Source: Balamuthia mandrillaris
Taxonomy: Eukaryota; Discosea; Longamoebia; Balamuthiidae
Assembly: GCA_031835245.1 (NCBI GenBank)
Contig: JAVKOQ010000405.1
Coordinates: 1 to 42,842 of the forward strand
Reading direction: 5' to 3'
Length of the DNA stretch: 42,842 nucleotides
Shown in pieces: positions 29,471 through 40,074 of this stretch. Every line of letters starts with the position of its first letter. Position 1 is the stretch's first letter. The notes beneath the pieces were generated by a model. That model searched no databases. It saw only the letters and a program-made list of their open reading frames with translations, and was not told the DNA's origin. The position numbers were made by a program, and so were the translations under genes.

Positions 29471-31153
29471 TTACTCAGGGTTGGAGGAAGAAGAAGAAGA
29501 GGAAGGAGTGCTGCTCGTTGGGGAAGGCGTTAGCGACAGGGCGGAAGAGGGTGGAACGTACAGGTCATCCCCGCCGGAAAGCGAAAGATTCTCCATGCCA
29601 GTTGTTGCCAACTCTTCCGCTCCGCCTCCTTCCATCAGCAGGGGGGAGGAGGATGAGGAGGAAACGTCAGAGTCTTTGCGGAAAAGGTCAGAAAGAGAGG
29701 AATACGATGAAGCAGCAGAGGAGGACGCAGAGGCCAAAGAACGAGGAATTGAGGAAGCGAAAGTGGGTGAAGTTGAGTCAGTGTTGTTTGTTGTGGTTGA
29801 AGCGTCCGACGTTGAAGAAGAAGATTCGTTCTTGCTTCTGTATTCAAAAGTTGTGTTCAGTTTGTATAGGAGGTGGTTGCCAAAGCCGACGGGCTCGTAG
29901 GCGCGCGGCCGCTCTTGTGTGATGCACGCCGGAAGGGGTTCTACCAGCGTCTCAAAATTGGGCTCGAAGAAGAATGGAATGGAGTATCTTTGTTTGGTGG
30001 TTTGGTCAGAAAGAGAAAAAAACCAACAAACAAAACAAAGAGAGCGTACCTGTCTTTGCCTGAGATATTGACGACACGATGGGGAGTGGCCTTATAGATG
30101 CCATTCGTCCATCGCTCCATCATGTCTCCCAAGTTCACCAATAGCGAGTTCTTGATGGGAGTAGCGTTGACCCACTCGCCAGCTCTGTTCATGACTTGCA
30201 ATCCCTCGGCATCCTGGCTGAGGATGGTGACGCAGCCATAGTCGGTATGGACGCCGCAACCGATTTGGTTGGGGTTGAAGTCGTGCGCTTGTGGGTTTTG
30301 TGGAGGATAGTGTAATAAACGCAGTAAGGACATTCCTGGTGTGAACTGTAAGAGAGAGAGGAGAGAACGGATAATATGAGTGAAAGACGAACGAGAGAGG
30401 AGAGGAAGCAAAGACAAACCATATCATGAAAGTAAAACTCGTTATCGAGACCAAGATCAATGGCAAAGGCATGGAGTAATGTCTTGCCCAGCGCCTCTAT
30501 TTCCCTAAAGTACTCCTCCATTACTTCCTTGAAGCCCTCCATACGCTCGGGCCATTGGTTCTTGCCGTGAAGGGGCTTGTATTGCCCTTTCTCATCGGCT
30601 TCATCGTCGTGGCCAATGTCTATGCCTTCTTTTAGGTCTCCTCCACCAGCCTCGCGGGTGGAGACGTCGGTGATCTCTTCCATGTAGGAGAAGTAGCCAC
30701 GGTGGATGTCCGGGTGGTTCTTCATGGCTACCTTCTGTTTCTCTGCTGGGTCAAGCTCGAAGAAGAGCTTGGTCTGCTCGTAGACGCGCTCCTACACCGT
30801 ATATAGAGTTTGTGTTTGGATGGATTACAGTGAGATCACAAAGCACAACACAAAGGCATGGAAAAGCAGAAAGGGAAGAATACTCAAAAGTAGAGAAAAT
30901 AGAGTGGAAAAAAAATCAAAAACGTAACAAATATAAAGTGGTACAAAAAAATAGAGAAAAACGGAATGCATACCAAAAGTTCTTTGGACAATCTATGGCC
31001 CTTGATGTAAAAGAAGCCCACGTTGCGACACGCATCACCGATCTCCTTGGCTGCCTTCCTGCTCTTCTCAATATTGCCCTGGTACATAGGCTCCAGGTCG
31101 ATGACCGGAATGGCCTCAAAAGCACCCCGTTGGGCGTCCTCTTGTTTATCCAT
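29471..31153 (-). CDS. 2-oxoglutarate/Fe(II)-dependent oxygenase, isopenicillin N synthase-like
   Basis: The exons on the minus strand are 31153-30974, 30791-30420, 30345-30050 and 29987-29471, giving 454 residues. The N-terminal DIOX_N region shows IPVIDLEPMY, EIGDACRNVGFFYIKGH and the FFELDPAEKQKVAMK helix. The Fe(II) triad is visible as HTD (H217, D219 in GCGVHTDYGC) and H273 (ATPHRV). R283-x-S285 (DRYSIPFFFEP) is the 2-oxoglutarate- or substrate-binding RxS. The core would oxidise a small molecule using O2 and 2-oxoglutarate; the substrate cannot be predicted. A region after residue 345 is a Ser/Thr-rich tail of about 110 residues not usual for the family. The ATG at 31153 is chosen because the family N-terminus begins just after it; an in-frame TTG further upstream is not used. 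Confidence 0.9.
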
Positions 31154-31746
31154 CCTGTGGCTTCTTCGCTTCAACACAACACCCCAAAAAAAAAAAATAA
31201 GCAAAGCCTTGGTCTACTTTTTTTTTTTGCCAATCCGCAGAGTCCCTCGAAAGTCGAAGCACAACAGAACCCCCCTCCCAAAAAAAAAAAATCAATCGGT
31301 ATTGTTACTCCGCACTACACAAAACGTAGTGAAGACAGGACTTCTCAAAGAAAACAAAAAAAAAGCGGTGAAATGTTTTCGTTTTTTTCGAATTCTTCGC
31401 TTATTTAGGTTAGGGTTGTTTGGAAGTGGGTGAGATTCGAATTGCTAGGGTTTTGGGGGATTTTTCGGTTATCGAGAGAATTTAAAAAACGCGAGGGGCG
31501 AAGCTGTTCATTAACACTCAGAATTTCGTTGACATTTCATCATATTTTCCGTGCGAGAGATATTAAGAATATTTTTCCGAAATTCCGTTGGAAATTAACG
31601 CCCAACCGAAGTGAAAGTGCAAAAAAACGAAAGTTTAGCGAAGAAGGAGGGAGACGACACGCAAACAACAAACAGCACGACACGCCGCAAGGAGGGTGCG
31701 AGTAACGACGACTACGACAAACAAACAGACAAGCTCTCCTTAAGCG
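31154..31746. other. Divergent promoter region between oxygenase and DnaJ genes
   Basis: This is 593 bases without a gene, rich in A and T runs near the oxygenase and GA-rich near DnaJ. Clustered TTC/GAA triplets (about 31385-31400 and 31575-31595) could be loose heat-shock elements for the chaperone gene, but spacing does not fit the canonical nGAAn array. None of the TGTCGAC motifs occurs here. Confidence 0.4.
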
Positions 31747-32816
31747 ATGGGAAAGGACTATTACAAGATACTGGGAGTGGCCCGCTCCGCTACGGAGGAG
31801 GAGCTGAAGAAGGCCTACCGCAAGCAAGCCCTCAAATGGCACCCTGACAGAAACCAGGACAACAAAGCCAAAGCGGAGGAGATGTTCAAGGAGGTCAGCG
31901 AGGCCTACGAGGTGCTCAGCGACCCCAAGAAGAAGGAAATCTACGACCGTTACGGCGAGGAAGGGCTGAAAGGAGGGATGGGCGGCCCTGACGGCGGGGG
32001 CTTTGGCGGAGGCACCTCCTTCCACTTCACCCCTGGCCGTGCCGAAGATATCTTTGCCCAATTCTTTGGCAGCATGGGGGGAGGAGGCATGGGTGGCTTC
32101 AGCATGTTTAGCGACTTTGATGACTTGGGTGGCTTGGGCGGAGGCATGGGTGGCATGGGCGGTATGGGAGGCAGAAGGAGGGGCGCTGGCAGGCCCAAGA
32201 AGGAGCGTGCCATTGAAAAGGACTTTAGCTGTAGCCTGGAGGAGCTCCTTACTGGCTGCACTAAACGCATGAAGATCACCAAATCCATTCAGAGCGACAG
32301 CGGGCAGGTGAGGCAGGAGGAGAAGATCCTGGAGATCCAGGTGAAGCCTGGGTGGAAGGCTGGTACCAAAATAACTTTCCCCGAGGAGGGAGACCAACGA
32401 CCTGGCGTAGTCCCTGCCGACATCATCTTCAGGCTTCAAGAAAAGCCTCACCCCGTGTTCAGAAGGGATGGCATGAACCTCATCTACACAGCTGACATAT
32501 CGTTGAAGGAGGCTCTGACAGGGTGCGAACTGGTCATACCGAGTTTGGATGGACGGCAGTTGAGGCTGCCCGTTCGAGAGGTCATTACTCCCTCCACAAA
32601 GAAGGTTCGTGTTCCATCTATCTTGTAAACTTTGTTGTTTCCTGGGACCGCTTTCTGACCCCAGTGCTGTTGTGTGTGTTTTAGTTCATCCCCAACGAAG
32701 GCTTGCCCGATCAGAAACGCCCCTCACAGCGGGGTCAAATCGTGGTGGAGTTTCGAGTACGATTCCCTTCTTCGCTTACGGAGGAGCAAAAAAGAAAGCT
32801 GAAGGAGATCTTGTAA
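31747..32816 (+). CDS. Class B (type II) DnaJ/Hsp40 co-chaperone
   Basis: The exons are 31747-32604 and 32685-32816 (phase 0), giving 329 residues. The J domain is residues 1-70, with the Hsp70-activating HPD at 32-34 ([10 protein letters not shown]). A Gly/Phe- and Gly/Met-rich linker follows (about 75-145), with no cysteine zinc finger, which makes this the DNAJB1/Sis1 type. Two beta-sandwich substrate-binding domains follow ([60 protein letters not shown]), ending with the conserved [20 protein letters not shown] and [17 protein letters not shown]. It lacks the EEVD-binding or dimerisation C-terminal extension I would expect only in longer forms. It acts in the cytosol with Hsp70. Confidence 0.96.
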
Positions 32817-32879
32817 AAAAAAAAGGGCAAAAAGAATGAAGCAAAGAAAGTCAGTCCCAAAATTGTGGAGTAGATGAGA

Positions 32880-32982
32880 TGACGTCACCTATTTAAGTCG
32901 ACAACCCGCTTTCGGGTAAAAGATCATGTCGACATGCCTTTATAAGGATAATGTAATACAGTATCATTATTATTTGTCGACC
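32880..32982. promoter_or_regulatory. CRE-like palindrome plus three TGTCGAC motifs
   Basis: TGACGTCA (32880-32887), TATTTAAGTCGACAA (about 32890-32904), the perfect palindrome CATGTCGACATG (32925-32936) and TTGTCGACC (32974-32982) precede the probable leader exon of the WH2 gene. The last is about 100 bases before the leader-intron donor. It is a likely promoter, inferred from density and position. Confidence 0.5.
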
Positions 32983-33083
32983 ACTTCATTTTCTTCCGCC
33001 AACACAATTTTTTGTTTGTTGTTTCTTTTCTTATTTATTTTTAAAAAAAATAAGAGAGAGAAAAACAAATCTTTCTCAATACA

Positions 33084-33268
33084 GGTACGGAAGGGCTTCT
33101 CCTCCTCCTCTTCTTTCTATCCCTCTCTCTTCTCTTTTTTTTTTCTTGTTCCTTTGTCGCTTTGTGGCTTTGTTTGATTTCGCTACTCGTTTTTTTTTTT
33201 AAAAAAAAATGTTTGAAGTCGAGTTTGATTAACTTACTTGCTACTCTTTTTTTTTTTAATTCGTGCAG
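33084..33268 (+). other. Leader (5' UTR) intron of the WH2 gene
   Basis: Donor CAATACAG|GTACGG at 33084 and acceptor TTTTTAATTCGTGCAG ending at 33268 flank a pyrimidine-rich 185-base segment. The ATG follows 12 bases after the acceptor. No frame upstream continues the protein, so the spliced upstream exon would be non-coding. Confidence 0.6.
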
Positions 33269-33280
33269 CAGCAACACAGC

Positions 33281-34372
33281 ATGTCTGAAGAGGAAGCTCA
33301 GACGATAGCCGAGACCGACGGCGGTGATGACGAACCGCAACAAGACACAGCCCAGGAAGAGGACTATGAGGATGACCTCAACCTGGAAGAGCGCGTGGTA
33401 GAGCTCGAGTCCCTTTTGGAGCTCGAACGGGAGAAAGTGGCTCTACTGGAGGCCAAGGTGGAGGAGTTGGAAGCCAAGCTTGCCGCTGCTACGGCAGGCG
33501 GCGCCTCGCTGGACGGCCCTCCTCCTTTGCCGGTCGGTGGGGCTCCTCCACCACCTCCTGGCGGTGCTCCTCCACCACCTCCAGGTGGCGCTCCTCCACC
33601 ACCCCCTGGCGGAGGTCCTCCTCCTCCCCCAGGTGGTGGCGGTCCTCCTCCTCCACCCATCATGAAGGTCACAACCGCTGGCGGTGGCGGCGGTGGAGGT
33701 GGCGGCAGAGGTGCTCTCTTGGCTCAGATCAACGGCTTTGGCAAGACCAAGCTCAAAAAGGCAGTCACCAACGACCGAAGCGATGCCAGAGCCGCTGCTG
33801 AGTCCTCCAAACCGGCTGCAGGTGGTGGAGGTGGTGGCGGTGGCGGTGGTGCTCCTAGCATTGCCATGATGGCTGCCATGCAGCGCAACAAACTCAACAC
33901 AGTGACTGGCAAGAGGACAAAGTCCGGCAGGATCTCCCGAGAAGAGGCCGAGAAGAACAGGCAAGCCGCCAGTCCTGTCAACAGCCTTTTGGGTCAACTG
34001 AAGAAGACGCCCGGGCCAGCTGCTTCTTCTCAAGCCTCCACAGAGTCAGACAGCTCCGCGCCCGCCGTCGACTTTAGGAGCGGCTTGAAGAGGACCTCTC
34101 CTCCTCCTTCCTCTGGCACTTCTCCCGCTTCGGAGGACAGCGCTGCGGTGGACTTTAGAAGCGGTCTCAAGAAGGCCTCCCCTCCTCCCTCTCCGGCTTC
34201 TAACGACTCGAACGATGGCGCCAGCCCCGCTGTGCTCAACTTCAAGGCCCAGCTGAAAACGCCGCAAGGGGGTGACCGTACGGCTTCTGGCAGGATGGCC
34301 AAGCCCAAGCAACCCACCGGCGGTGCCGTCCAGAAAGACTTCCGCTCTGCCCTCAAAAAGACTGGGTCGTAA
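33281..34372 (+). CDS. Actin-binding protein: coiled coil, polyproline, WH2 and DFRxxL repeats
   Basis: The product is 363 residues in one coding exon, starting at ATG 33281. In order: an acidic N-terminus; a coiled coil at about 34-70 (ERVVELESLLELEREKVALL); a profilin-type polyproline region with four or five GGAPPPPPGG units; a poly-Gly linker; a WH2 motif (RGALLAQINGFGKTKLKKAV) that binds G-actin; a second poly-Gly run; then a repeated element VDFRSGLKRTSPPP, VDFRSGLKKASPPP, LNFKAQLKTP and KDFRSALKKTGS. DFRxxL is the F-actin-binding motif described in myosin light-chain kinase. The architecture recalls WIP/verprolin and Ena/VASP-like actin assembly factors, but I do not recognise a direct orthologue. 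It probably acts at the cell cortex. Promoter motifs and a leader intron lie upstream. Confidence 0.88.
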   Translation: MSEEEAQTIAETDGGDDEPQQDTAQEEDYEDDLNLEERVVELESLLELEREKVALLEAKVEELEAKLAAATAGGASLDGPPPLPVGGAPPPPPGGAPPPPPGGAPPPPPGGGPPPPPGGGGPPPPPIMKVTTAGGGGGGGGGRGALLAQINGFGKTKLKKAVTNDRSDARAAAESSKPAAGGGGGGGGGGAPSIAMMAAMQRNKLNTVTGKRTKSGRISREEAEKNRQAASPVNSLLGQLKKTPGPAASSQASTESDSSAPAVDFRSGLKRTSPPPSSGTSPASEDSAAVDFRSGLKKASPPPSPASNDSNDGASPAVLNFKAQLKTPQGGDRTASGRMAKPKQPTGGAVQKDFRSALKKTGS

Positions 34373-34586
34373 TATTGTTTTTGTTAAAACGAATGCCTCT
34401 ATGCTTTTGTGTGTTTTCTTTTCTTCTTGTTCATTTTTTCTTTCTTTCTTTCTCCCATTTGGAGAAACCAATAATTGGAAATATTTTCGAATACCCAAAA
34501 AAAGTTCAGAAAAATTTGTGTATTTTGATAATTCTCGTTTTTTATCGCAATTTTTGTCGATATTTTCATTGGTAAGCTCGCCTTCG

Positions 34587-35184
34587 TCACAAAGCATTCC
34601 TCTTGTGGTTGAAGCTTGCTTCTTTGTATGGGTGGGCTTGTGGGTTGTACGCGTAGTTCTGAGGAGGTAGATGGGACATCAAGGAAGAAGAAGGGGTGAA
34701 GTTCACGATGGGCTGCTCTTGAAAGGTGCCGGGGTGAAAGGTGACTAACGGGGATGCCTCTGTGCTGTAGTGGTTTCCAGAACGCAGGGGAGAAGGGTGG
34801 CGAGGAACTGGAATGACAACAGCCCTCGGACGATGAGACTGTTGATAGGCAAGCCCAACGCAGCAACAAAAGATAAGAAGCAGTCCTAGAGGGATAAAGA
34901 CGATGAAGGCGATGGCTGCGATGACGCAGATTATCACTAACGTGGCTACTTCGTCGTGGTGGTCCTCTGAATGGTCGTTGTCGTGAAGGTGATCGTTTTC
35001 ATTGCCTGCCTCAGTGGAATCTTTTGAAACTAAACGAAAGTATGAGGGTCACCATGTGAACTCAATCAAAGGTTGGAGAAAGGGACGAAGAGGAAAGTAG
35101 ACCTTCTGCAAAGGTGGCACGCATAAAGCCATACAGTAGCAGAGTAAGCAACAACGCTGCTCCCGAGGTTGTCGTTGTTTTCAT
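34587..35184 (-). CDS. Small single-pass membrane protein
   Basis: The exons on the minus strand are 35184-35103 and 35029-34587 (phase 1), giving 174 residues. A signal peptide (MKTTTTSGAALLLTLLLYGF...) is followed by a short His/Asp-rich ectodomain (NDHLHDNDHSEDHHDE). Next comes a transmembrane helix with a Cys cluster at its end (FIPLGLLLIFCCCVGLAYQQ) and a basic, Pro/Ser/Tyr-containing cytosolic tail. The Cys run just inside the membrane could be palmitoylated, and the His/Asp stretch could bind metal; both are inference. No family is recognised. It is divergently arranged with the MFS gene, with 155 bases between start codons. Confidence 0.8.
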
Positions 35185-35339
35185 TCTCCTTTCGCCAACT
35201 AACGGACGCGGTCCAATCGAATATCAAAAAGCAAATTGCTCAACCAACCGAAATTCAAAATTTTTGAAAATGCTAAGAATGTAAATATCTTTCATACTTT
35301 GCATTCCTTTCATGCCGTGACAGAAAGAAAGAGAAAGAG

Positions 35340-36230
35340 ATGCTTCGCCACTCGCTGGATCGGTGCCTCTCTTGTCTGCGCCTGCTCTTTCCCGGCAAGA
35401 AAGTCGAAGACCGCACCCGCTTCTACCACTGGTGGGCGCTCCTCCTCCTCATCGCGGTAAACCTCCTCCGCGAGGCCGATCAATGGGCTCTCCCAACGTT
35501 ACAGGCCTCTGGCCTGCAATGCAGCTCCTGCCCTTCCTCTCCCTCCACCTCGGAGGACGTGGCTTGGTACAGAAACTGCCAGAAGCAATGCCTCTCCCTC
35601 AGCGACGTGCAGATGGGCTTTCTCTCGGGTCCCGCCTTCACGCTGAGCTCCGTGCTGGCCAGCATTCCATTGGGTTGGTTGGCTGACCTCGACACCAGGG
35701 TACACAGGGTCTGGATTTTGTTCGGGGGCGTGTTGGTCTGGAGCGGGGCCACCGTGGCTGCTGCTTTTGCGGGAGGCTTCTGGGGGTTGGCTTTGTCCAG
35801 GGTCTTGTTGGGGCTTGGTGGCGTATGTTATTTGCTGTTGTTGTTTTCGAACAAAGAGAATGCTGCTGATACTTGTATAACGGACAGGCCACGGTGAATC
35901 CAACTGCTTATTCTCTGCTCGCTGATTACTTTCATCCGCAGTATCGGGCTTTCATACTAGCTCTCTTCAGCGCCACCATTTATTTAGGTCTTTCTTGTTC
36001 TTGTTCTTGTTCTTGTTCTTCTTCTTCTTCTTCTTCTTCTTCTTCTTCTTGTTCTTGTTCTTGTTCTTGTTCTTGTTCTTGTTCTTGTTCTTCTTCTTCT
36101 TATCCTTCTTCTTCTTCTTCTTCTTGTTCTTGTTCTTGTTCTTCTTCTTCTTCTTGTTCTTGTCTTCTTGTTATTCTTCTTCTTCTTCTTCTTCTTCTTC
36201 TTCTTCTTCTTCTTCTTCTTCTTCTTCCTC

Positions 36231-36262
<32 letters not shown>

Positions 36263-38127
36263 CTTCTTGTTCTTCTTCTTCTTCTTCTTCTTCTTCTTCT
36301 TCTTCTTCTTCTTCTTCTTCTAATGGTTGCTATTTAATAAAAACAACAACAGGAGAGCTAGTAGGACTGGTGACAGGTTTCATCAGCCAAGCACATAGCT
36401 GGCGGTTAGCTTTCTTGTTGTTGGGCGTTCCTGGCTTCTTCTGTGCTTTTATTCTTGGCTTGACTCTTCGAGAGCCCGTTCGTGGCTTGAGTGAACGCTG
36501 GGCCAAAGAAGTACCAACAACAATTGTAGCAACAAAAGAAGGTGAACACGACGCGGAACAGAAACGAAGAACAACAAAGAAAAAAAGGCATAAGAAGAGG
36601 TTGATACCAACGGACATAAAGGAAGAAGAAAGAGCGATTTTGGCAACGGAAACTACTTTGTTGACTGCAACAGTAGCAGAGGGTAGAGCAGAAGAAGGCA
36701 GAGGAAAGAGCTATTCTTTCCTGAAACGGTTCTTGTTTTTGTTGCAGCTCCCTGCCTTCGTTGGGCTTTGTTGTGCAGGTATCGCTATCATTTTTTCTCT
36801 TTGTGTTGCATTTTGTATTTCGAATCCTTTTGGCAATGTTTTTTCTCCTTCTAACATAATAACAACGCGCAGCTGCGATAAGGAACCTGGGAGGATATGC
36901 GCTGGGGGGATGGCTACAAGTGTTTTTGGTGCGTGTGCACGGATTGAAGCCTGCTGACTTTGCCACATGGCTCATTGTCATCATTCCAGTTGGTGCGTTC
37001 TTCCTTTGCCTTTATTTTATTATCATTAGTAAGCAATATCTCAAAAAAAATAAACCTATCTTCTTTCGTTCAGGAGGAGGGCTTGGGGCAACTATAGGAG
37101 GATTTCTGGCTGATAGATGGTTTAAGGTCTTTACTTCTTCTTCATCGGCCTCATCCGTCTCTCTAATGTACTTATACACAAAAATCGCAGGTGGATCACA
37201 GAGGCAAAGCATGGTTGATAGCTTGCAGCCAAGCCTTTGCTGCTCCGCTCATTGCTGGATTCTTGTTGGTGGAACCTACGGTACTTGCATTCGCGTTCTT
37301 GTTCGCTTCGTTCATCTTTGCAGAGATGTGGTATGGACCTTCCACTGCCATCGTTCAAGACTTGCTACCTCCTTCCATACGCGGACTGGGTTTGTGTTTA
37401 TTTCTTCACTCCCGAGTTCGTTATGTTATTCACGCTTTTTCTTTTGTTTTGTACCAACAGGAACTGCTATTTATTTTATTGTGGCATCGCTTGGCGCTTT
37501 AGCTCCCCTTATTGTTGGAGCTCTCAACAATTTTTTCAACGACGGTGCCCCTTACTCTGATCAATCTTCATCAGGTAGGTTCATTCACTTCTCTTTTGAT
37601 CCATACGTTCGTATCTCATCTTCTGCTTTCTTTTTTTCTTTCTCTGTGGTCGTTTCTCTTCCTCTTCCTCTTCCTCTTTCTTTCTCTTTTGGTAATCCTT
37701 TCGCATGTCCTCTTCCTCTTGCTTTTTCTCTTTCTCTATCCCCTTCCTCCTCTCTCTCTGTCTGTCTCTGTCTCTTCTCTTAAAATCAACATCAGCATCA
37801 CAGGAAGAGCAAGGTGAAGATACGGTGTTGGACCCAACTTATTCGATGTTGATGATGGTGGCTGGAATGTATGTGCTAAGCGTGCCAGGTTTCTTTCTCG
37901 TCTCGGCCTTCATCAAGCATCATCGAGAAAGAGCGTGGGGTCTTCTACAGAAAGAGAGCTTGCGAGATATAATCAACGAAAAGGAAAGGAATGACTTCTT
38001 CTTCGAATACGTTGGAGTTAATGAAGAAGGAAGGATAAGAAATGCACAATCACAAAGAGGAGATGATGAAGAAGCAGACGATGAAAAGGACGATACAACA
38101 ACAATGGAGGAGGAAGAAGAGAAATGA
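35340..38127 (+). CDS. Major facilitator superfamily transporter, Spinster-like
   Basis: The exons are 35340-35822, 35888-35987, 36353-36778, 36873-36992, 37074-37126, 37191-37389, 37461-37574 and 37796-38127, all phase-consistent; the product is 608 residues. The first helix carries NLLREADQWALPTL, matching the Spinster-type NYxDR...LP start. The MFS motif A-like loop is GWLADLDTRVHRVW, and ALSRVLLGLGGATVNPTAYS is the R-x-x-x-G-x-G segment of helix 4. A long charged loop (about 260-330) separates the two halves. The second half has GGGLGATIGGFLADRWF and MWYGPSTAIVQDLLPPSIRG. The C-terminal tail is acidic. Spinster proteins export sphingolipids, lysolipids or sugars from lysosomes; the substrate here is unknown. 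Intron 2 (35988-36352) is a huge pyrimidine-rich microsatellite. Confidence 0.9.
35990..36320 (+). repeat. (TTC)n/(TTG)n microsatellite filling MFS intron 2
   Basis: About 330 bases of TTC, TTCTTG and TTG triplets lie on the sense strand between exons 2 and 3. A long polySer or polyPhe/Leu frame exists only because of the repeat. Confidence 0.95.
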
Positions 38128-38230
38128 GAGAGCAGCATAAGAATACGTTAAACAATTAAGTTTTTGTGCAGAACAAAAACGTATAAATAATGGGAGTAGG
38201 ATAAATAGCGATAGTCCTCCAACACAGGTG

Positions 38231-38830
38231 CTAAAACCAGTATTGTGGATACCGACCGCTTCGCGGAAGATTGTTGGTGATGAGCGCCACTATTGACATT
38301 AAAATGGCACCACCAGCCGCTAATGGAATAAACAAGAAGCCTTCATCCTGGAACGCTTCCGAGCCTAAATAAACCGAGAGGGAAACAAAAACAAACGGTT
38401 TTGGTAAATAAGAAAGAAGAAAGAAGAAAAAAGCAACTTACCAACGATAGGAATAATCGCAGTAGCTGCAGCAGGCGGATGCAGCGTGTTGGTCATTTGC
38501 ATGTTGACGATAGCCAACGCCACAGAAATGGCACCTATCACCATGCGTGAGTCCTCCGAAGTTACCGCCTGGTTCAGCACCACGCCTATAAAGGCTGACA
38601 GTGTGTGACCTCCTATCACGTTTCGTGGTTGAGCTAATGGACTCTGCAGGGAGGAAGAAGAAGGGAAGAATAAGGCAGGGTGAAGAAGAACAATATGGGC
38701 AAAAACGTTTCGAAAACGATACCGCAGGAGCTCCGTAGAGAAGTGCAGCAGAAGCACAGTAGCTCAGCAGAAAAAAGCCAAGATCTTGATCTGTGAAGAA
38801 ATACCTTTCCAGCACAGCTATCTTTATGTT

Positions 38831-38871
<41 letters not shown>

Positions 38872-39629
38872 AAGAGAAGAAACAAGCAAAGAAGAGAGAT
38901 GGGGGTTGGTGTTTCTTATGGTGTTGGAAAAAGCGTGATACTTACAATGAGGATGCCACAGAAAGCACCCAAGAAACTCCACGCCATCGTCCAAACGGAG
39001 AGAGGCAGCTGCGGTCCTGCTATCAGCCCATTCTTTCCTTTCATCTTCACCAGAAATGGGAGCGGATACTCTAACTTTGGTTATTTTTTTTCCGAAGACA
39101 AGAAAGAAGCAATAATAAGATGACGAAGAAGAAGCAAGAAGAAGCAAGAAGAAGAAGAAGAAGAACAAGAACAAGAAGAAGAAGAAGAAGAAGAAGAAGA
39201 AGAAGAACAAGAACAGGAAGAACAAGAACAAGAAGAACAAGAACAAGAAGGACACAAAGAAAAGGAAACATAAAAGAAATAACATACGCGATAGTCATAG
39301 TTTTTAGGAGATGGAAACAAAGCAGCGGAGCACTCTCGGAACCTATCTGTGACCCTGTTCCACGCTCTTCGCGTCTTCCCCTCCACGTTTTTAGTGCCTT
39401 GCTCCTCCGCCCCAGGCAGCACTCTCTCCATCGCCCCACCCGGCAGCTGCACTATTTCTCCGCCGTCCTCGTCGTTGCTGCCGCTGTTGTGGGCGCGGAT
39501 GCCTCCCATCTCCATCATCTCCAACCCCTCGTCCTCCTCCTCCTCCTCCTCCTCCTTCTGCTCTGCCGCCGCCCTGCTTTCCTCCGGTTCTTCCGCCTCC
39601 GCCTCTACCACTGCTCCTTCCTGCGCCAT
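38231..39629 (-). CDS. HPP-family membrane protein (copy 1)
   Basis: The exons on the minus strand are 39629-39288, 39074-38946, 38821-38723, 38643-38442 and 38364-38231, giving 301 residues. An acidic, Glu-rich cytosolic N-terminus of about 110 residues precedes four to five membrane helices. HPP-family signatures are SPLAQPRNVIGGHTLSAFIG and MTNTLHPPAAATAIIPIVG (the HPP motif). Helices before these are FLGAFCGILIAVLERYF and FFLLSYCASAALLYGAP. Plant and cyanobacterial HPP members act as nitrite transporters in plastids; whether that holds here is inference. The gene is a tandem paralogue of 40141-41442 with the same exon order, junctions and phases. The stop is 103 bases from that of the convergent MFS gene. 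A TGTCGACA motif and a TATTTAAT element lie 74-91 bases before the start. Confidence 0.92.
38828..38864 (-). repeat. (GA)n microsatellite in HPP copy 1 intron 2
   Basis: This is TC on the sense strand, immediately upstream of the acceptor for exon 3. Confidence 0.9.
39120..39265 (-). repeat. (GAA)n/(AAC)n microsatellite in HPP copy 1 intron 1
   Basis: These are GAAGAA and GAACAA units on the plus strand, pyrimidine-rich on the sense strand, filling most of the intron 39287-39075. Confidence 0.9.
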
Positions 39630-39702
39630 GCGTGCTCTGCTCTGCTCTGCTCTCTCTCTCTCTCTCTCTGCGCTGCTTCTCTCTCTGTGTGGGCTTCAGT
39701 GC

Positions 39703-39720
39703 TATTTAATTGTCGACAAA
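39703..39720 (-). promoter_or_regulatory. TATA-like element fused to a TGTCGACA palindrome
   Basis: TATTTAAT is immediately followed by TTGTCGACAAA, 74-91 bases upstream of the HPP copy 1 ATG. A similar TATTTAA-GTCGAC pair occurs at about 32890-32902. Confidence 0.5.
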
Positions 39721-40074
39721 AGAGGCCAAAAACTGCAGAGGGGCAGCTGTAAACGCGCACAAAAGCTGCAGGACGGAGAATTTTTGTTGAATTCGTTTCC
39801 ATTTTTGGACTTTTCCGATATAAAAACTATTTATCAACATTATAGGCATACCGCAGCGAAAGACCGCTTAAAACCCTTCAAATTGTTCCTGGAGGAAGGA
39901 ACATTTCGTGTAAGCAAAAGTCTCATTCGAACTCTCATAACACAATAACTTGAATGAGTCGGTTTTTAATAAGATTTGAAAAAAAAAAACAAATTCAAGA
40001 AGTTCTCTTCTTTGTTTCTTGTTTTTGTTTTTTGTTTTGTTTGTTGAAACGTTGGAGTGTTTCGACTTGGATCT

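Noticed and set aside
31385-31600. Heat-shock elements before the DnaJ gene
   Set aside because: GAA/TTC triplets are present, but their spacing is not the 2-base spacing of canonical elements.
35995-36957. 320-codon frame starting in polyPhe/polySer
   Set aside because: The first part is the microsatellite of MFS intron 2; only the part from 36353 on is exon.
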